64,000 bases of DNA from NCBI RefSeq assembly GCF_051014445.1, contig NW_027488370.1:4650001-4714000 (forward strand), in the 5' to 3' direction. Source of the DNA: Colletes latitarsis. Lineage: Eukaryota > Arthropoda > Insecta > Hymenoptera > Colletidae. The position numbers and the translations under genes were made by a program. The notes beneath the pieces are model-generated. The model was not told the origin of the DNA. It worked only from the letters and a program-made list of their open reading frames with translations, and did not search any database. Each line of letters opens with the position of its first letter. The stretch's first letter is position 1. Below are positions 9,744-23,200 of this stretch, in pieces.

Positions 9744-12474
9744 ACAGTCAATTAAACCTGGTTTTGATCAATATTTTAGAGAATAATTCATGTTAGGTAT
9801 AGGTTAGGTCTGGGATTTGCTCTCATCAGGCTCATTCTTTCGCATATTTCTCATACATGTTGAACAGATACTGGGTTTTTTCTGGTTTGGATCACGTAGT
9901 AATGTGGGACCACACTGAAACAATCAATTAAACCTGATCTTGATAAATATTTTAGAGGATAACGCATGTTAGGTCTGGGTTAAGTCTAGGATTTGCTCTC
10001 ATCAGGCTCATACTTTCGCATATTTCTCATACTTCATGGCTAGATCCTGGGCTGTTTCTGGATTGTATCACGTAGTAATGGGGTACCACGCTGAAACAGC
10101 CAATTAAACCTGGTTTCGATCAATATTTTAGAGGATAACGCAAGTTAGGTCTGGGATAGGTCTAGGATTTGCCCTCATCAGGCTCTTACTTTCGCATATT
10201 ACTCATACTTGATGGCTAGATCCTGGGCTTTTTCTGGATTGCATCACGTAGTAATGTAGTACCACACTGAAACAGTCAATGAAACCTGGTTTCCATCAAT
10301 ATTTTAGAGGACAACGCAAGTTAGGTCTAGGTGAGGCCTGAGATTTTCACTGATCAGACTCATACTTTCGCATTCTTCACATACTTGTTGAACGGATCCT
10401 GGGTTTTTTCTGGTTTTGATCAGGTAGTAGTGTGGTACCACACTGAAACATTCAATTAAACCTGGTCTTGATAAATATTTTAGAGAATAACGCATGTTAG
10501 GTCTGGGTTAGGTCCAGGATTTGTCGCTCATACTTTCGCATATTTCTCATACTTCATGGCTAGATCCTGGGCTATTTCTGGATTGGATCACGTAGTAATG
10601 TGGTACTACACTGAAACAGTCAATTAAACCTGGTTTTGATCAATATTTTAGAGAATAATTCATGTTAGGTCTAGGTTAGGTCAGGGATTTGCTCCCATCA
10701 GGCTCATTCTTTCGCATATTTCTCATACTTGATGGCTAGATCCTGGGCTTTTTCTGGATTGCATCACGTAGTAATGAAGTACAACACTGAAACAGTCAAT
10801 TAAACCTGGTTTCGATCAATATTTTAGAGAATAATTCATGTTAGGTCTAGGTTAGGTCTGAGATTTGCTCTCATCAGGCTCATTGTTTCGCATATTTCTC
10901 ATACTTGATGGCTAGATCCTGGGCTTTTTCTGGATTGCATCACGTAGTAATGAAGTACAACACTGAAACAGTCAATTAAACCTGGTTTCCATCAATATTC
11001 TAGAGGACAACGCATGTTAGGTCTAGGTTAGGCCTGGGATTTGCCCTCATCAGGGTCATACTGTCGCAGTTTTAACATACTTGTTGAACGGATCCTGGGT
11101 TTTTTCTGGATTTGTTCACGTATTAATGTGGTACCACACTGAAACATTCAATTAAACCTTTTCTTGATGAATATTTTAGAGGATAACGCATGTTAGGTTT
11201 GGGTTAGGTCTAGGATTTTCCCTCATCAGGCTCATACTTTCGCATATTTCTCATACTTCATGGCTAGATCCTGGGCTGTTTCTGGATTGTATCAGGTAGT
11301 AAAGTGGTACCACACTGAAACATTCAATGAAACCTGGTCTGGATAAATATTTTAGAGGATAACGCATCTTAGGTCTGGGTTAGGTCTAAGATTTGCCCTC
11401 ATCAGGCTCACAGTTTAGCGTTTTTCACATACTTCTTGAACAGATCCTGGGCTTTCTCTGGTTTGGATCACGAAGTAGTGTGGTACCATGCTGAAACAGT
11501 CCATTAAACCTGGTCTGGATAAATATTTTAGAGGATAACGCATCTTAGGTCTGGGTTAGGTCTAAGATTTGCCCTCATCAGGCTCACAGTTTAGCGTTTT
11601 TCACATACTTGTTGAACGGATCCTGCGTTTTTTCTGGTTTTGATCACGTAGTAATGTGGCACCACACTGAAACATTCTATTAAACCTGGTCTTGTTAAAT
11701 ATTTTAGAGAATAACGCATGTTAGGTCTAGGTTAGGTCAGGGATTTGCTCCCATCAGGCTCATACTTTCGCATATTTCTCATACTTGATGGCTAGATCCT
11801 GGGCTTTTTCTGGATTGCATCACGTAGTAATGTAGTACAACACTGAAACAGTCAATTAAACCTGGATCCGATCAATATTTTAGAGAATAATTCATGTTAG
11901 GTCCAGGTTAGGTCTGGGATTTGCTCTCATCAGGTTCATTCTTTCGCATATTTCTCATACTTGATGGCTAGATCCTGGGCTTTTTCTGGATTGCATCACG
12001 TAGTAATGAAGTACAACACTGAAACAGTCAATTAAACCTGGTTTCCATCAATATTCTAGAGGACAACGCATGTTAGGTCTAGGTTAGGCCTGGGATTTGC
12101 CCTCATCAGGGTCATACTCTCGCAGTTTTAACATACTTGTTGAACGGATCCTGGGTTTTTTCTGGTTTGGTTCACGTAGTAATGTGGTACCACACTGAAA
12201 CATTCAATTAAACCTGGTCTTGATAAATATTTTAGAGGATAACGCATGTTAGGTTTGGGTTAGGTCTAGGATTTGCCCTCATCAGGCTCATACTTTCGCA
12301 TATTTCTCATACTTCATGGCTAGATCCTGGGCTGTTTCTGGATTGTATCACGTAGTAATGTGGCACCACGCTGAAACAGTCGATTAAATCTGGTTTCGAT
12401 CAATATTTTAGAGGATAACGCAAGTTAAGTCTGGGATAGGTCTGGGATTTGACCTCATCAGACTCATACTTTCG
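9744..12474 (+). repeat. 3.1-kb satellite block, copy 2 (2.7 kb)
   Basis: This is the second copy of 4640-7730. It is shorter by 352 bp (one dimer lost near 10190) and by an 8-bp deletion in the monomer 10497-10664. Those two events account for the whole 360-bp length difference. Related but rearranged material appears again at about 28200-29850. Confidence 0.8.
10497..10664 (+). repeat. 168-bp monomer with 8-bp deletion
   Basis: After GGTCCAGGATTTGTC the bases that normally lead into GGCTCATAC are missing, leaving CGCTCATAC. The matching monomer in the other block copy (5745-5920) is full length, so the deletion arose after the duplication. Confidence 0.85.
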
Positions 12475-13746
12475 CGTTTTTCACATACTTGTTGAACAGA
12501 TCATGGGTTTTTTCTGGTTTGGATCAAGTAGTAATGTGGGACCACACTGAAACAGTCAAGTAAACCTGGTTTCGATCAATATTTTAGACAATAATTCATG
12601 TTAGGTCTAGGTTAGGTCTGGGATTTGCTCTCATCAGGCCCATTCTTTCGCATATTTCTCATACATGTTGAACAGATCCTGGGTTTTTTCTGATTTGGAT
12701 CACGTAGTAATGTGGGACCACACTGAAACAATCAATTAAACCTGATCTTGATAAATATTTTAGAGGCTAACGCATGTTAGGTCTGGGTTAGGTCTAGGAT
12801 TTGCCCTCATCAGGCTCATACTTTCGCATATTTCTCATACTTCATGGCTAGATCCTGGGCTTTTTCTGGATTGCGTCACGTAGTAAAGTGGTACCACACT
12901 GAAACATGCAATGAAACCTGGTTTCGATCAATATTTTAGAGGTTAACGCATGTTAGGTCTAGGTTAGGCCTGGGATTTTCACACATCAGTCTCATTCTTT
13001 CGCATATTTCTCATACTTGATGGCTAGATCCTGGGTTTTTTCTGGTTTGGATCACGTAGTAATGTGGGACCACACTGAAACAATCAATTAAACCTGATCT
13101 TGATAAATATTTTAGAGGCTAACGCATGTTAGGTCTGGGTTAGGTCTAGGATTTGCCCTCATCAGGCTCATACTTTCGCATATTTCTCATACTTCATGGC
13201 TAGAGCCTGGGCTATTTCTGGATTGGATCACGTAGTAAAGTGGTACCACACTGAATCATTCAATGAAACCTGGTCTGGATAAATATTTTAGAGGATAACG
13301 CATCTTATGTCTGGGTTAGGTCTAAGATTTGCCCTCATCAGGCTCACAGTTTAGCGTTTTTCACATACTTGTTGAACAGATCCTGGGTTTTTTCTGGTTT
13401 GGAGCACGAAGTAGTGTGGTACCACACTGAAACAGTCCATTAAACCTGGTTTCGCTCAATATTATAGAGGATAACGCATGTAAGGTCTAGGTTAGGTCTG
13501 GGATTTGCTCTCATCAGCCTCATTCTTTCGCATATTTCTCATACTTGATGGCTAGATCCTGGTTTTTTTCTGGTTTGGATCACGTAGTAATGTGGTACCA
13601 CACTGAAACAGTCGATTAAACCTGGTTTTGATCAATATTTTAGAGGATAACGCAAGTTAAGTCTGGGATTGGTCTGGGATTTGACCTGATCAGACTCATA
13701 CTTTCGCACACTACACATACTCGTTGAACAGATCCTGGGTTATTTT
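12475..13746 (+). repeat. Satellite linker before the 5-kb block
   Basis: Mixed A, B, D and hybrid monomers. A two-monomer piece here, marked by GGATTGCGTCACG (12868) and ATGCAATGAAACC, is also found as the extra dimer inside the second 5-kb copy (about 20475-20826), so that insert was probably drawn from this region. Confidence 0.65.
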
Positions 13747-16700
13747 CTGGTTTGGATCACGTAGTAATGTGGGACCACACTGAAACAGTCAATTCATCCT
13801 GGTTTCGATCAATATTTTAGAGAATAATTCATGTTAGGTCTAGGTTAGGTCTGGGATTTGCTCTCATCAGGCACATTCTTTCGAATATTTCTCAAACTTG
13901 ATGGCTAGATCCTGGGCTTTATCTGGATTGCATCACGTAGTAATGTGGTACCACACTGAAACAGTCAATTCAACCTGGTTTCGATCAATATTTTAGAGGA
14001 TAACGCAAGTTAAGTCTGGGATTGGTCTGGGATTTGACCTCATCAGACTCATACTTTCGCACACTTCACATACTCGTTGAACAGATCCCGGGTTATTTTC
14101 TGGTTTGGATCACATAGTAATGTGGTACCACACTGAAACAGTCGATTAAACCTGGTTTCGATCAATATTTTAGAGGATAACGCATGTTAAGTCTGGGATT
14201 GGTCTGGGAATTGACCTCATCAGACTCATACTTTCGCACACTTCACATACTCGTTGAACAGATCCCGGGTTATTTTCTGGTTTGGATCACATAGTAATGT
14301 GGTACCACACTGAAACAGTCGATTAAACCAGGTTTCGATCAAAATTTTTGAGGATATCGCATGTTAGGTCTAGGTTAGGCCTGGGATTTTCACTCATCAG
14401 TCTCATACTTTCGCATTCTTCACATACTTGTTGAACGGATCCTGGGTTTTTTCTGGTTTGGATCACGTAGTAATGTGGACCACACTGAAACAGTCAATTC
14501 AACCTGGTTTCGATCAATATTTTAGAGGATAAAGCAAGTTAAGTCTGGGATTGGTCTGGGATTTGACCTCATCAGACTCATACTTTCGCACACTTCACAT
14601 ACTCGTTGAACAGATCCCGGGTTATTTTCTGGTTTGGATCACATAGTAATGTGGTACCACACTGAAACAGTCGATTAAACCAGGTTTCGATCAATATTTT
14701 TGAGGATAACGCATGTAAGGTCTAGGTTAGGTCTGGGATTTGCTCTCATCAGGCTCATTCTTTCGCATATTTCTCATACTTCATGGCTAGATCCTGGGCT
14801 TTTTCTGGATTGGTTCACGTAGTAAAGTGGTACCACACTGAAACATTCAATGAAACCTGGTTTCGATCAATATTTTAGGGGATAACGCATGTTAGGTCTA
14901 GGCTAGGCCTGGGATTTTCACCCTTCCGACTCATACTTTCGCATTCTTCACATACTTGTTGAACGGATCCTGGGTTTTTTCTGGTTTGGATCACGTAGTA
15001 ATGTGGTGCCACACTGAAACATTCAATTAAACCTGGTCTTGATAAATATTTTAGAGGATAACGCATGTTAGGTTTGGGTTAGGTCTAGGATTTGCCTTCA
15101 TCAGGCTCATACTTTCGCATATTTCTCACACTTCATGGCTAGATCCTGGGCTGTTTCTGGACTGTACCACGTAGTAATGTGGTACCACGCTGAAACAGTC
15201 GATTAAACCAGGTTTCGATCAATATTTTTGAGGATAACGCATGTAAGGTCTAGGTTAGGTCTGGGATTTGCTCTCATCAGGCTCATTCTTTCGCATATTT
15301 CTCATACTTGATGGCTAGATCCTGGGCTTTTTCTGGATTGCATCACGTAGTAATGTAGTACCACCCTGAAACAGTCAATGAAACCTGGGATCCATCAATA
15401 TTTTAGAGGACAACGCAAGTTAGGTCTAGGTAAGGCCTGAGATTTTCACTGATCAGACTCATACTTTCGCATTCTTCACATACTTGTTGAACGGATCCTG
15501 GGTTTTTTCTGGTTTTGACCACGTAGTAATGAGGTACCACAATGAAACATTCAATTAAACCTGGTCTTGATATCAATTTTACAGAATAACGCATGTTAGG
15601 TCTGGGTTAGGTCTAGGATTTGCCCTCATCAGGCTCATACTTTCGCATATTTCTCATACTTCATGGCTAGATCCTGGGCTATTTCTGGATTGGATCACGT
15701 AGTAATGTGGTACCACACTGAAACAGTCAATTAAACCTGGTTTTGATCAATATTTTAGAGAATAATTCATGTTAGGTCTAGATTAGGTCAGGGATTTGCT
15801 CTCATCAGGCTCATTCTTTCGCATATTTCTCATACTTGATGGCTAGATCCTGGGCTTTTTCTGGATTGCATCACGTAGTAATGAAGTACAACACTGAAAC
15901 AGTCAATTAAACCTGGTTTCCATCAATATTTTAGAGGACAACGCATGTTAGGTTTGGGTTAGGTCTAGGATTTGCCCTCATCAGGCTCATACTTTCGCAT
16001 ATTTCTCATACTTCATGGCTAGATCCTGGGCTGTTTCTGGACAGTATCACGTAGTAATGTGGTACCACGCTGAAACGGTCGATTAAACCTGGTTTCGATC
16101 AATATTTTAGAGGATAACGCAAGTTAAGTCTGGGATAGGTCTGGGATTTGACCTCATCAGACTCATACTTTCGCATTCTTCACATACTTGTTGAACGGAT
16201 CCTGGGTTTTTTCTGGTTTGGATCACGTAGTAATGTGGGACCACACTTAAGCATTCAATGAAACCTGGTCTGGATAAATATTTTAGAGGATAACGCATCT
16301 TAGGTCTGGGTTAGGTCTAAGATTTGCCCTCATCAGGCTCACAGTTTAGCGTTTTTCACATACTTGTTGAACAGATCCTGGGTTTTTTCTGGTTTGGATC
16401 ACGAAGTAGTGTGGTACCACACTGAAACAGTCCATTAAACCTGGTTTCGCTCAATATTATAGAGGATAACGCATGTAAGGTCTAGGTTAGGTCTGGGATT
16501 TGCTCTCATCAGGCTCATTCTTTCGCATATTTCTCACACTTGATGGCTAGATCCTGGGTTTTATCTGGTTTGGATCACGTAGTAATGTGGTACCACACTG
16601 AAACTTTCAACTAAACCAGGTCTTGATAAATATTTTAGAGGCTAACGCATGTTAGGTCTGGGTTAGGTCTAGGATTTGCCCTCATCAGGCTCATACTTTC

Positions 16701-18715
16701 GCATATTTCTCATACTTCATGGCTAGATCCTGGGCTTTTTCTGGATTGCATCACGTAGTAAAGTGGTACCACACTGAAACGTTCAATGAAACCTGGTTTC
16801 GATCAATATTTTAGGGGATAACGCATGTTAGGTCTAGGTTAGGCCTGGGATTTTCACTCCTCCGACTCATACTTTCGCATTCTTCACATACTTGTTGAAC
16901 GGATCCTGGGTTTTTTCTGGTTTGGATCACGTAGTAATGTGGGACCACACTGAAACATTCAATGAAACCTGGTCTGGATAAATATTTTAGAGGATCACGC
17001 ATCTTAGGTCTGGGTTAGGTCTAAGATTTGCCCTCATCAGGCTCACAGCTTAGCGTTTTTCACATACTGGTTGAACAGATCCTGGGTTTTTTCTGGTTTG
17101 GATCACGAAGTAGTGTGGTACCACACTGAAACAGTCCATTAAACCTGGTCTGGATAAATATTTTAGAGGGTAACGCATCTTAGGTCTGGGTTAGGTCTAA
17201 GATTTGCCCTCATCAGGCTCACAGTTTAGCGTTTTTCACATACTAGTTGAACAGATCCTGGGTTTTTTCTGGTTTGGATCACGAAGTAGTGTGGTACCAC
17301 ACTGAAACAGTCCATTAAACCTGGTCTCGCTCAATATTTTAGAGGATAACGCATGTTAGGTCTAGGTTAGCTCTGGGATTTGCTCTCATCAGGCTCATTC
17401 TTTCGCATATTTCTCATACTTGATGGCTAGATCCTGGGCTTTTTCTGGATTGCATCACGTAGTAATGTAGTGCCACACTGAAACAGTCAATGAAACCTGG
17501 TTTCCATCAATATTTTAGAGGCCAACGCAAGTTAGGTCTAGGTAAGGCCTGAGATTTTCACTGATCAGACTCATACTTTCGCATTCATCACATACTTGTT
17601 GAACGGATCCTGGGTTTTTTCTGGTTTTGATCACGTAGTAATAAGGTACCACAATGATACATTCAATTAAACCTGGTCTTGATATCAATTTTACAGAATA
17701 ACGCACGTTAGGTCTGGGTTAGGTCTAGGATTTGCCCTCATCAGGCTCATACTTTCGCATATTTCTCATACTTCATGGCTAGATCCTGGGCTATTTCTGG
17801 ATTGGATCACGTAGTAATGTGGTACCACACTGAAACAGTCAATTAAACCTGGTTTTGATCAATATTTTAGAGAATAATTCATGTTAGGCCTAGATTAGGT
17901 CAGGGATTTGCTCTCATCAGGCTCATTCTTTCGCATATTTCTCACACTTGATGGCTAGATCCTGGGCTTTTTCTGAATTGCATCACGTAGTAATGAAGTA
18001 CAACACTGAAACATTCAATTAAACCTGGTTTCGATCAATATTTTAGAGGACAACGCATGTTAGGTCTAGGTTAGGCCTGGGATTTGCCCTCATCAGGCTC
18101 ATACTGTCGCAGTTTTAACATACGTGTTGAACGGATACTGGGTTTTTTCTGGTTTGGTTCACGTAGTAATGTGGTGCCACACTGAAACATTCAATTAAAC
18201 CTGGTCTTGATAAATATTTTAGAGGATAACGCATGTTAGGTTTGGGTTAGGTCTAGGATTTGCCTTCATCAGGCTCATACTTTCGCATATTTCTCACACT
18301 TCATGGATAGATCCTGGGCTGTTTCTGGACTGTACCACGTAGTAATCTGGTACCACGCTGAAACAGTCGATTAAACCTGGTTTCGATCAATATTTTAGAG
18401 GATAACGCAAGTTAAGTCTGGGATAGGTCTGGGATTTGACCTCATCAGACTCATACTTTCGCATTCTTCACATACTTGTTGAACGGATCCTGGGTTTTTT
18501 CTGTTTTGGATCACGTAGTATTGTGGGACCACACTGAAGCAGTCAAGTAAACCTGGTTTCGATCAATATTTTAGAGAATAATTCATGTTAGGTCTAGGTT
18601 AGGTCTGGGATTTGCTCTCATCAGGCTCATTCTTTCGCATATTTCTCATACATCTTGAACAGATACAGGGTTTTTTCTGGTTTGGATCACGTAGTAATGT
18701 GGGACCACACTGAAA
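13747..18715 (+). repeat. 5-kb satellite block, copy 1
   Basis: About 28 monomers are repeated at 20261-25932. Private variants match along the whole length: AATTCATCCTGG (13791 and 20305), CCCGGGTTATTTTCTGG, TTTTCACCCTTCCGAC (14915 and 21780), ACCTGGGATCC (15384 and 22249), and GATACAGGG near the right end. The offset is 6514, then 6865, then 7217 bp, the steps being two-monomer insertions in copy 2. Confidence 0.85.
16408..16423. repeat. 16-bp perfect palindrome in D monomers (example)
   Basis: AGTGTGGTACCACACT equals its reverse complement. It is present in most D monomers that carry GAAGTAGTG before the dyad. Most other monomers keep a shorter core (TGTGGTACCACA, 12 bp), or a broken one with GGGACCAC, GGCACCAC or AGTACAAC. 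Confidence 0.9.
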
Positions 18716-20260
18716 CAGTCGACTAAACCTGGTTTCGATCAATATTTTAGAGGATAACTCATGTTAGGTCTAGGTTAGGCCTGGGATTTTCCCTCATCAG
18801 ACTTACACTTTCGCATTCTTCACATACTTGTTGAACGGATCCTGGGTTTTTTCTGGTTTGGATCACGTAGTATTGTGGGACCACACTGAAGCAGTCATGT
18901 AAACCTGGATTCGATCAATATTTTAGAGAATAATTCATGTTAGGTCGAGGTTAGGTCTGGGATTTGCTCTCATCAGGCTCATTCTTTCGCATATTTCTCA
19001 TACATGTTGAACAGATACTGGGTTTTTTCTGGTTTGGATCACGTAGTAATGTGGGACCACACTGAAACAATCAATTAAACCTGATCTTGATAAATATTTT
19101 AGAGGACAACGCATGTTAGCTCTGGGTTAGGTCTAGGATTTGCTCTCATCAGGCTCTTACTTTCGCATATTTCTCATACTTCATGGCTAGATCCTGGGCT
19201 ATTTCTGGATTGGATCACGTAGTAATGTGGTACCACACTGAAACAGTCAATTAAACCTGGTTTTGATCAATATTTTAGAGAATAATTCATGTTAGGCCTA
19301 GATTAGGTCAGGGATTTGCTCTCATCAGGCTCATTCTTTCGCATATTTCTCATACTTGATGGCTAGATCCTGGGCTTTTTCTGGATTGCATCACGTAGTA
19401 GTGAAGTACAACACTGAAACAGTCAATTAAACGTGGTTTCCATCAATATTTTAGAGGACAACGCATGTTAGGTCTAGGTTAGGCCTGGGATTTGCCCTCA
19501 TCAGGCTCATACTGTCGCAGTTTTAACATACTTGTTGAACGGATACTGGGTTTTTTCTGGTTTGGTTCACGTAGTAATGTGGTACCACACTGAAACATTC
19601 AATTAAACCTGGTCTTGATAAATATTTTAGAGGATAACGCATGTTAGGTTTGGGTTAGGTCTGGGATTTGACCTCATCAGACTCATACTTTCGCATTCTA
19701 CACATACTTGTTGAACGGATCCTGGGTTTTTTCTGTTTTGGATCACGTAGTAATGTGGGACCACACTGAAACAGTCAACTAAACCTGGTTTCGATCAATA
19801 TTTTAGAGGATAACGCATGTTAGGTCTAGGTTAGGTCTGGGATTTTCCCTCATCAGACTTATACTTTCGCATTCTTCACATACTTGTTGAACGGATCCTG
19901 GGTTTTTTCTGGTTTGGATCACGTAGTATTGTGGGACCACACTGAAGCAGTCATGTAAACCTGGATTCGATCAATATTTTAGAGAACAATTCATGTTAGG
20001 TCGAGGTTAGGTCTGGGATATGCTCTCATCAGGCTCATTCTTTCGCATATTTCTCATACATGTTGAACAGATACTGGGTTTTTTCTGGTTTGGATCACGT
20101 AGTAATGTGGTACCACACTGAAACAGTCGATTAAACCAGGTTTCGATCAATATTTTTGAGGATAACGCATGTTAGGTCTAGGTTAGGCCTGGGATTTTCA
20201 CTCATCAGACTCATACTTGCGCATTCTTCACATACTTGTTGAACGGATCCTGGGTTTTTT
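18716..20260 (+). repeat. Satellite between the 5-kb copies, with internal duplication
   Basis: It contains a local two-monomer duplication 1056 bp (six monomers) apart, about 18690-19050 and 19746-20106. The shared markers are GTCATGTAAACCTGG (18894 and 19950), GTAGTATTGTGGGACC and CCCTCATCAGACTTA. No other sequence type is seen. Confidence 0.7.
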
Positions 20261-23200
20261 CTGGTTTGGATCACGTAGTAATGTGGGACCACACTGAAAC
20301 AGTCAATTCATCCTGGTTTCGATCAATATTTTAGAGAATAATTCATGTTAGGTCTAGGTTAGGTCTGGGATTTGCTCTCATCAGGCACATTCTTTCGAAT
20401 ATTTCTCAAACTTGATGGCTAGATCCTGGGCTTTATCTGGATTGCATCACGTAGTAATGTGGTACCACACTGAAACTTTCAATTAAACCAGGTCTTGATA
20501 AATATTTTAGAGGCTAAGGCATGTTAGGTCTGGGTTAGGTCTAGGATTTGCCCTCATCAGGCTCATACTTTCGCATATTTCTCATACTTCATGGCTAGAT
20601 CCTGGGCTTTTTCTGGATTGCGTCACGTAGTAAAGTGGTACCACACTGAAACATGCAATGAAACCTGGTTTCGATCAATATTTTAGAGGTTAACGCATGT
20701 TAGGTCTAGGTTAGGCCTGGGATTTTCACTCATCAGACTCATACTTTCGCATTCTTCACATACTTGTTGAACGGATCCTGGGTTTTTTCTGGTTTGGATC
20801 ACGTAGTAATGTGGACCACACTGAAACAGTCAATTCAACCTGGTTTCGATCAATATTTTAGAGGATAACGCAAGTTAAGTCTGGGATTGGTCTGGGATTT
20901 GACCTCATCAGACTCATACTTTCGCACACTTCACATACTCGTTGAACAGATCCCGGGTTATTTTCTGGTTTGGATCACATAGTAATGTGGTACCACACTG
21001 AAACAGTCGATTAAACCTGGTTTCGATCAATATTTTAGAGGATAACGCATGTTAAGTCTGGGATTGGTCTGGGAATTGACCTCATCAGACTCATACTTTC
21101 GCACACTTCACATACTCGTTGAACAGATCCCGGGTTATTTTCTGGTTTGGATCACATAGTAATGTGGTACCACACTGAAACAGTCGATTAAACCAGGTTT
21201 CGATCAAAATTTTTGAGGATATCGCATGTTAGGTCTAGGTTAGGCCTGGGATTTTCACTCATCAGACTCATACTTTCGCATTCTTCACATACTTGTTGAA
21301 CGGATCCTGGGTTTTTTCTGGTTTGGATCACGTAGTAATGTGGACCACACTGAAACAGTCAATTCAACCTGGTTTCGATCAATATTTTAGAGGATAAAGC
21401 AAGTTAAGTCTGGGATTGGTCTGGGATTTGACCTCATCAGACTCATACTTTCGCACACTTCACATACTCGTTGAACAGATCCCGGGTTATTTTCTGGTTT
21501 GGATCACATAGTAATGTGGTACCACACTGAAACAGTCGATTAAACCAGGTTTCGATCAATATTTTTGAGGATAACGCATGTAAGGTCTAGGTTAGGTCTG
21601 GGATTTGCTCTCATCAGGCTCATTCTTTCGCATATTTCTCATACTTCATGGCTAGATCCTGGGCTTTTTCTGGATTGCATCACGTAGTAAAGTGGTACCA
21701 CACTGAAACATTCAATGAAACCTGGTTTCGATCAATATTTTAGGGGATAACGCATGTTAGGTCTAGGCTAGGCCTGGGATTTTCACCCTTCCGACTCATA
21801 CTTTCGCATTCTTCACATACTTGTTGAACGGATCCTGGGTTTTTTCTGGTTTGGATCACGTAGTAATGTGGTGCCACACTGAAACATTCAATTAAACCTG
21901 GTCTTGATAAATATTTTAGAGGATAACGCATGTTAGGTTTGGGTTAGGTCTAGGATTTGCCTTCATCAGGCTCATACTTTCGCATATTTCTCACACTTCA
22001 TGGCTAGATCCTGGGCTGTTTCTGGACTGTACCACGTAGTAATGTGGTACCACGCTGAAACAGTCGATTAAACCAGGTTTCGATCAATATTTTTGAGGAT
22101 AACGCATGTAAGGTCTAGGTTAGGTCTGGGATTTGCTCTCATCAGGCTCATTCTTTCGCATATTTCTCATACTTGATGGCTAGATCCTGGGCTTTTTCTG
22201 GATTGCATCACGTAGTAATGTAGTACCACCCTGAAACAGTCAATGAAACCTGGGATCCATCAATATTTTAGAGGACAACGCAAGTTAGGTCTAGGTAAGG
22301 CCTGAGATTTTCACTGATCAGACTCATACTTTCGCATTCTTCACATACTTGTTGAACGGATCCTGGGTTTTTTCTGGTTTTGACCACGTAGTAATGAGGT
22401 ACCACAATGAAACATTCAATTAAACCTGGTCTTGATATCAATTTTACAGAATAACGCATGTTAGGTCTGGGTTAGGTCTAGGATTTGCCCTCATCATGCT
22501 CATACTTTCGCATATTTCTCATACTTCATGGCTAGATCCTGGGCTATTTCTGGATTGGATCACGTAGTAATGTGGTACCACACTGAAACAGTCAATTAAA
22601 CCTGGTTTTGATCAATATTTTAGAGAATAATTCATGTTAGGTCTAGATTAGGTCAGGGATTTGCTCTCATCAGGCTCATTCTTTCGCATATTTCTCATAC
22701 TTGATGGCTAGATCCTGGGCTTTTTCTGGATTGCATCACGTAGTAATGAAGTACAACACTGAAACAGTCAATTAAACCTGGTTTCCATCAATATTTTAGA
22801 GGACAACGCATGTTAGGTTTGGGTTAGGTCTAGGATTTGCCCTCATCAGGCTCATACTTTCGCATATTTCTCATACTTCATGGCTAGATCCTGGGCTGTT
22901 TCTGGACAGTATCACGTAGTAATGTGGTACCACGCTGAAACGGTCGATTAAACCTGGTTTCGATCAATATTTTAGAGGATAACGCAAGTTAAGTCTGGGA
23001 TAGGTCTGGGATTTGACCTCATCAGACTCATACTTTCGCATTCTTCACATACTTGTTGAACGGATCCTGGGTTTTTTCTGGTTTGGATCACGTAGTAATG
23101 TGGGACCACACTGAAACTTTCAACTAAACCAGGTCTTGATAAATATTTTAGAGGCTAACGCATGTTAGGTCTGGGTTAGGTCTAGGATTTGCCCTCATCA

